NCBI GenBank assembly: GCA_020832345.1 | Contig: JAFIEY010000064.1 | Span: forward strand, 1-64,000 | Direction: 5' to 3' | DNA: 64,000 bases | Source of the DNA: Cryomorphaceae bacterium | Lineage (GTDB): Bacteria > Bacteroidota > Bacteroidia > Flavobacteriales > Schleiferiaceae | Shown: positions 62,201 to 64,000 of the stretch, in pieces | How positions within the stretch are numbered: position 1 is the first letter of the stretch | How the letters are laid out: every line of letters starts with the position of its first letter | Translations under genes and position numbers: made by a program | Notes under the pieces: model-generated | Database searches by the model: none | Told to the model about the DNA's origin: nothing | What the model saw: the letters and a program-made list of their open reading frames with translations, nothing else

Positions 62201-64000
62201 TCTATCTGGAGGCCACTGTTTGTTTTGAAAAAACCTCGTATTTATATACGCCCTGCGTTGACTTATCCAATGCAAGTGCACCCATTTTGGAATTCTATCA
62301 TCACCGAAGGGGCAACTCCCTCGGCGACCTCAACGTGGAAGTCTTTTATCAGGGGCAGTGGCACCAACTTATGCCTACCATTGTGGCCAATACCGGAAAT
62401 GTTTGGACGCGTTACGAAGCCAATCTGGTTCCGTATTTGGGTGAAACCATCGCTGTGAGATTTCGGGGTGAAACCAACACCAGCTGGCAAGGGGATATTG
62501 CACTAGACGACATTGTATTTAAGGAATCAACCGATATTCCCGTTGCAGATTTTGTCGCTATAGACTCAATTGCTTGTCCGGCAGTTGAAGTTAAACTTGA
62601 AGATTTAAGTTCCGGCACACCCAATACATGGAATTGGTCTATTTCTCCCGGCACCTACACCCTTGCGCCTGGTAGCAGTCTGACAGACCGCGAACCAAGG
62701 GTTATTTTCAATGCACTGGGAAATTATTCAGTTACCTTGGCAGCCAGTAATAACAACGGTGGTGACACACTAACCAAGACCAACCACATCACCATTACCG
62801 ACGGACTTGCTTTGCCATACCTAGGCGTTTACAGCAATAGTACAGGCGCGGTATTGCCCGGTTGGGCCATTGAAAACCCCGACAATTCAGACACTTGGGA
62901 ATTGGTACCTAACCTGCCCAATCCGAGCAGCAACGCAGCCGTACGGGTTAACAACCACGGCTATAATGCCCCGGGTGAGCGAGACCATTTAATTTCTCCC
63001 ATTTTTGATTTAAGCAACCAGACCAGGGCTTATCTAATTTTTGATTATGCCTACACACCGTATAATTCCAACTTCACCGACTCATTGCAAGTTGATATTG
63101 CTGTAGGCTGTGAAGGTGATTTTGACGACGTATTATTTTACGATGGAGGAACAGCCTTATCCACCACGGGGAATTTCTCCACTGCGTTGTTTGTGCCAAA
63201 CATGAATCAATGGTCATCAGATACCATTGATTTATCTACTTATATAGACAATAGTGTCAGGTTTAGATTCACCAATATCAACGGTTACGGAAATGTCATG
63301 TACCTCAATAATTTCCGGATTGTAGATACGCTGATGGATGCGCCAAATGTTAGTATTGCCGCTAATGTTGCGGAAGGTTGTGTAAACGACACCGTTATAT
63401 TCTCCCAAACCTCCACTAACGGAACACAATTCAATTGGAACTTCGGCAATGCAGCTACCCCAAGTACTGCTACCGGGCCGGGACCACATGCAGTTGTGTA
63501 TGGATCCACAGGAAATAAAAACATCAGTGTGACGGCCACCAATGCCGGAGGACAAAGTGCTGACGTTATTTCTTTAAACGTAGAGAACGCACCCTTTGCA
63601 GCATTTAACCAAGTCATCAACAACCTGGAAGTAACCTTTACCGATGTTTCAATTGGTGGCGCAACGGCCTGGCATTGGGATTTCGGAGATGGCAACAGTT
63701 CAACTGCCCAAAACCCCGTTCACAATTACGCGGCTTCCGGCACTTATACCGTTGTGCAAACTGCCACCAATGACTGTGGAGACCGAACCTTTACGCGTGA
63801 TCTTACAGTTGAAAATATTGGTGTTGCATCCTTTAATAGCTTGCCGTCATGGAAATTATTCCCCAATCCAGGACAAGGCACATTTACTGTAGAAATACCA
63901 GAAGAGGTAAATGCATATCGCATGCAAATCATCGACCTTGAAGGGCAAATTCTAATGGAGGAAGTATTTGTAGAAAGTCCGATTAGCAGAGAAGTAAATA
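59230..64000 (+). CDS. Giant secreted subtilisin-like protease with T9SS sorting domain (right end cut off)
   Basis: This frame is open for 1,590 codons to the window edge. It has signal peptide MRKLFTFIVLGALSHGLFAQ. The S8 catalytic domain (about 205-490) has D236 (VSLGDDG), H262 (GDHGDHVAGTI), oxyanion Asn in FSAGNSG, and S430 in GTSMSCPGVSG. Downstream there is a beta-sandwich, then fibronectin-like segments and two MAM-like regions (near 930 and 1220, with MDFENES and LPGWAIENPD). PKD-type domains follow (WHWDFGDGNSSTAQNPVHNY), and the start of a type A T9SS sorting domain (WKLFPNPGQGTFTVEI) at about 1540. It is predicted to be an extracellular or surface protease. The terminal domain continues past 64000. 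Confidence 0.93.
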   Translation, partial: MRKLFTFIVLGALSHGLFAQKPILLNNANLELPNNVESHQAGENEAYNGLIVRVLQFDQIPTEATIRKMEAAGITLLDYIPHNAYQASIPVTVTGSMLKRWGVRSSIIPNREFKLSNNLYNGIIPEHADQGNERVEIVIIPFAHVPAQHLAASIHIDHFDVIQVIDQGNFIEAICKIADLGQLVNHPLISNILEAEVPGEKENNTAITSHRINYINGTHAPGYSYTGEGVKVSLGDDGEIGPHIDYKGRLDQSNAGASNGDHGDHVAGTIFGAGNRDPRGRGMAPGAEMLYYSYPANLNNTTADYNNEGIRITSSSYSNGCNAGYTNFARTMDQTSRQLNGLMHVFSAGNSGTSNCGYGAGTGWGNITGGHKVGKNVIAVGNLTRLDNIANSSSRGPAHDGRIKPEVCGVGTQVFSTTFPHEYTTKTGTSMSCPGVSGSLAVLYEAYEDLTSNAPHGGLMKALLMNGAQDLGNPGPDYIYGFGRINMRKSLRMVENNWIISGSVSQNNNNNHTITVPAGVTQMRVMVYWTDREANVNAAKALVNDLDMVVTQGANTYQPFVLNPTPVPALLNAAATTGVDTLNNVEQVVVNNPSAGNYTVNINGTAVPFGPQNYHIVYYFENELLELTYPVGGESFVPGNQEIIRWDAPPATGNFTLQYSANNGSTWTNIATVGQNSRHYTWTVPVLMNGQIKVRISRGSEVSESDSLTIAQVPQNLAFSQICPDTTTLQWSPVSNAGGYVVYKLGNKYMDSVGFTTGTSFMVGNVSAFDDHWYSVAAVAPNGGIGRRALAIQSGGNGYFNCIVYKDLEAAHLVSPQNGLYPNCATDSIEVALWVKNNGIDTATNFSINFRINGGAVTSQNFNQVIVSGDSALIQMNSYIQPLSTTVNNIKVWVSMQNDQSFRNDTAYAMIETYGSGSQTLPFVMDFENESTCPTTSNCEGTVCPLGNGYINAENGVFDDIDWRVNSGGTPSNNTGPMVDNTLGTASGKYVYLEATVCFEKTSYLYTPCVDLSNASAPILEFYHHRRGNSLGDLNVEVFYQGQWHQLMPTIVANTGNVWTRYEANLVPYLGETIAVRFRGETNTSWQGDIALDDIVFKESTDIPVADFVAIDSIACPAVEVKLEDLSSGTPNTWNWSISPGTYTLAPGSSLTDREPRVIFNALGNYSVTLAASNNNGGDTLTKTNHITITDGLALPYLGVYSNSTGAVLPGWAIENPDNSDTWELVPNLPNPSSNAAVRVNNHGYNAPGERDHLISPIFDLSNQTRAYLIFDYAYTPYNSNFTDSLQVDIAVGCEGDFDDVLFYDGGTALSTTGNFSTALFVPNMNQWSSDTIDLSTYIDNSVRFRFTNINGYGNVMYLNNFRIVDTLMDAPNVSIAANVAEGCVNDTVIFSQTSTNGTQFNWNFGNAATPSTATGPGPHAVVYGSTGNKNISVTATNAGGQSADVISLNVENAPFAAFNQVINNLEVTFTDVSIGGATAWHWDFGDGNSSTAQNPVHNYAASGTYTVVQTATNDCGDRTFTRDLTVENIGVASFNSLPSWKLFPNPGQGTFTVEIPEEVNAYRMQIIDLEGQILMEEVFVESPISREVN

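Overview
The window comes from a member of the Bacteroidota, probably a free-living, Flavobacteriales-like organism. The support is: three huge secreted proteins ending in the gliding-motility/CHU-type C-terminal domain of type IX secretion (T9SS) cargo; a subtilase ending in a type A T9SS sorting domain; many TAnnTTTG -7 promoter elements, the Bacteroidota primary-sigma signature, at sensible places upstream of genes; a split transketolase; and Bacteroidota-only families such as DUF2452. Nothing in the sequence fixes the genus.

Layout. 1-352 is a tandem hairpin repeat array. 353-6357 carries rel, a DUF2452 protein, the transketolase N-terminal subunit, a degenerate sigma54-activator-like regulator and a small secreted protein. 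6620-18641 is one long minus-strand gene train that starts at guaB. It runs through three parvulin-type periplasmic chaperones, a MoxR ATPase, an M14 peptidase, an aldehyde dehydrogenase, an SDR, a polysaccharide-deacetylase-like protein and a FemAB-like acetyltransferase, with many genes overlapping by 1-4 bases. 18814-29845 holds three tandem paralogues of about 1,185 residues, each with its own promoter-like element and terminator. 30017-35042 holds ilvE, then zapB-like, zapA, a structured RNA that I identify as 6S RNA, rny, and a cystathionine-beta-synthase-like gene. 35200-49223 holds a GT39-like membrane protein, rplS, a peptide-binding lipoprotein, a glmM/aminotransferase/cysteine desulfurase/EEP operon, and a TPR/DUF368/aroE/DUF349 operon. 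49413-58941 holds tRNA-Val, HMG-CoA lyase, pyrD, smpB, two glycosyltransferases, a cupredoxin lipoprotein, apbE, ychF and small membrane proteins. From 59230 a giant secreted subtilase runs off the right edge.

Most genes are housekeeping. The least ordinary signal is two families of small dispersed non-coding elements, about 137-144 bp and 157-160 bp, with terminal inverted repeats and 4-base A/T-rich target duplications. They behave like MITEs. In two cases an element sits exactly between the stop codons of convergent genes (smpB/glycosyltransferase and CBS-like/GT39). Removing the element with one target copy rebuilds a TTAA in which the two stop codons overlap, and leaves both proteins unchanged. 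Further points of interest are a sigma54-activator-like protein without GAFTGA, the 6S-like RNA between zapA and rny, and the triplicated giant T9SS cargo genes.
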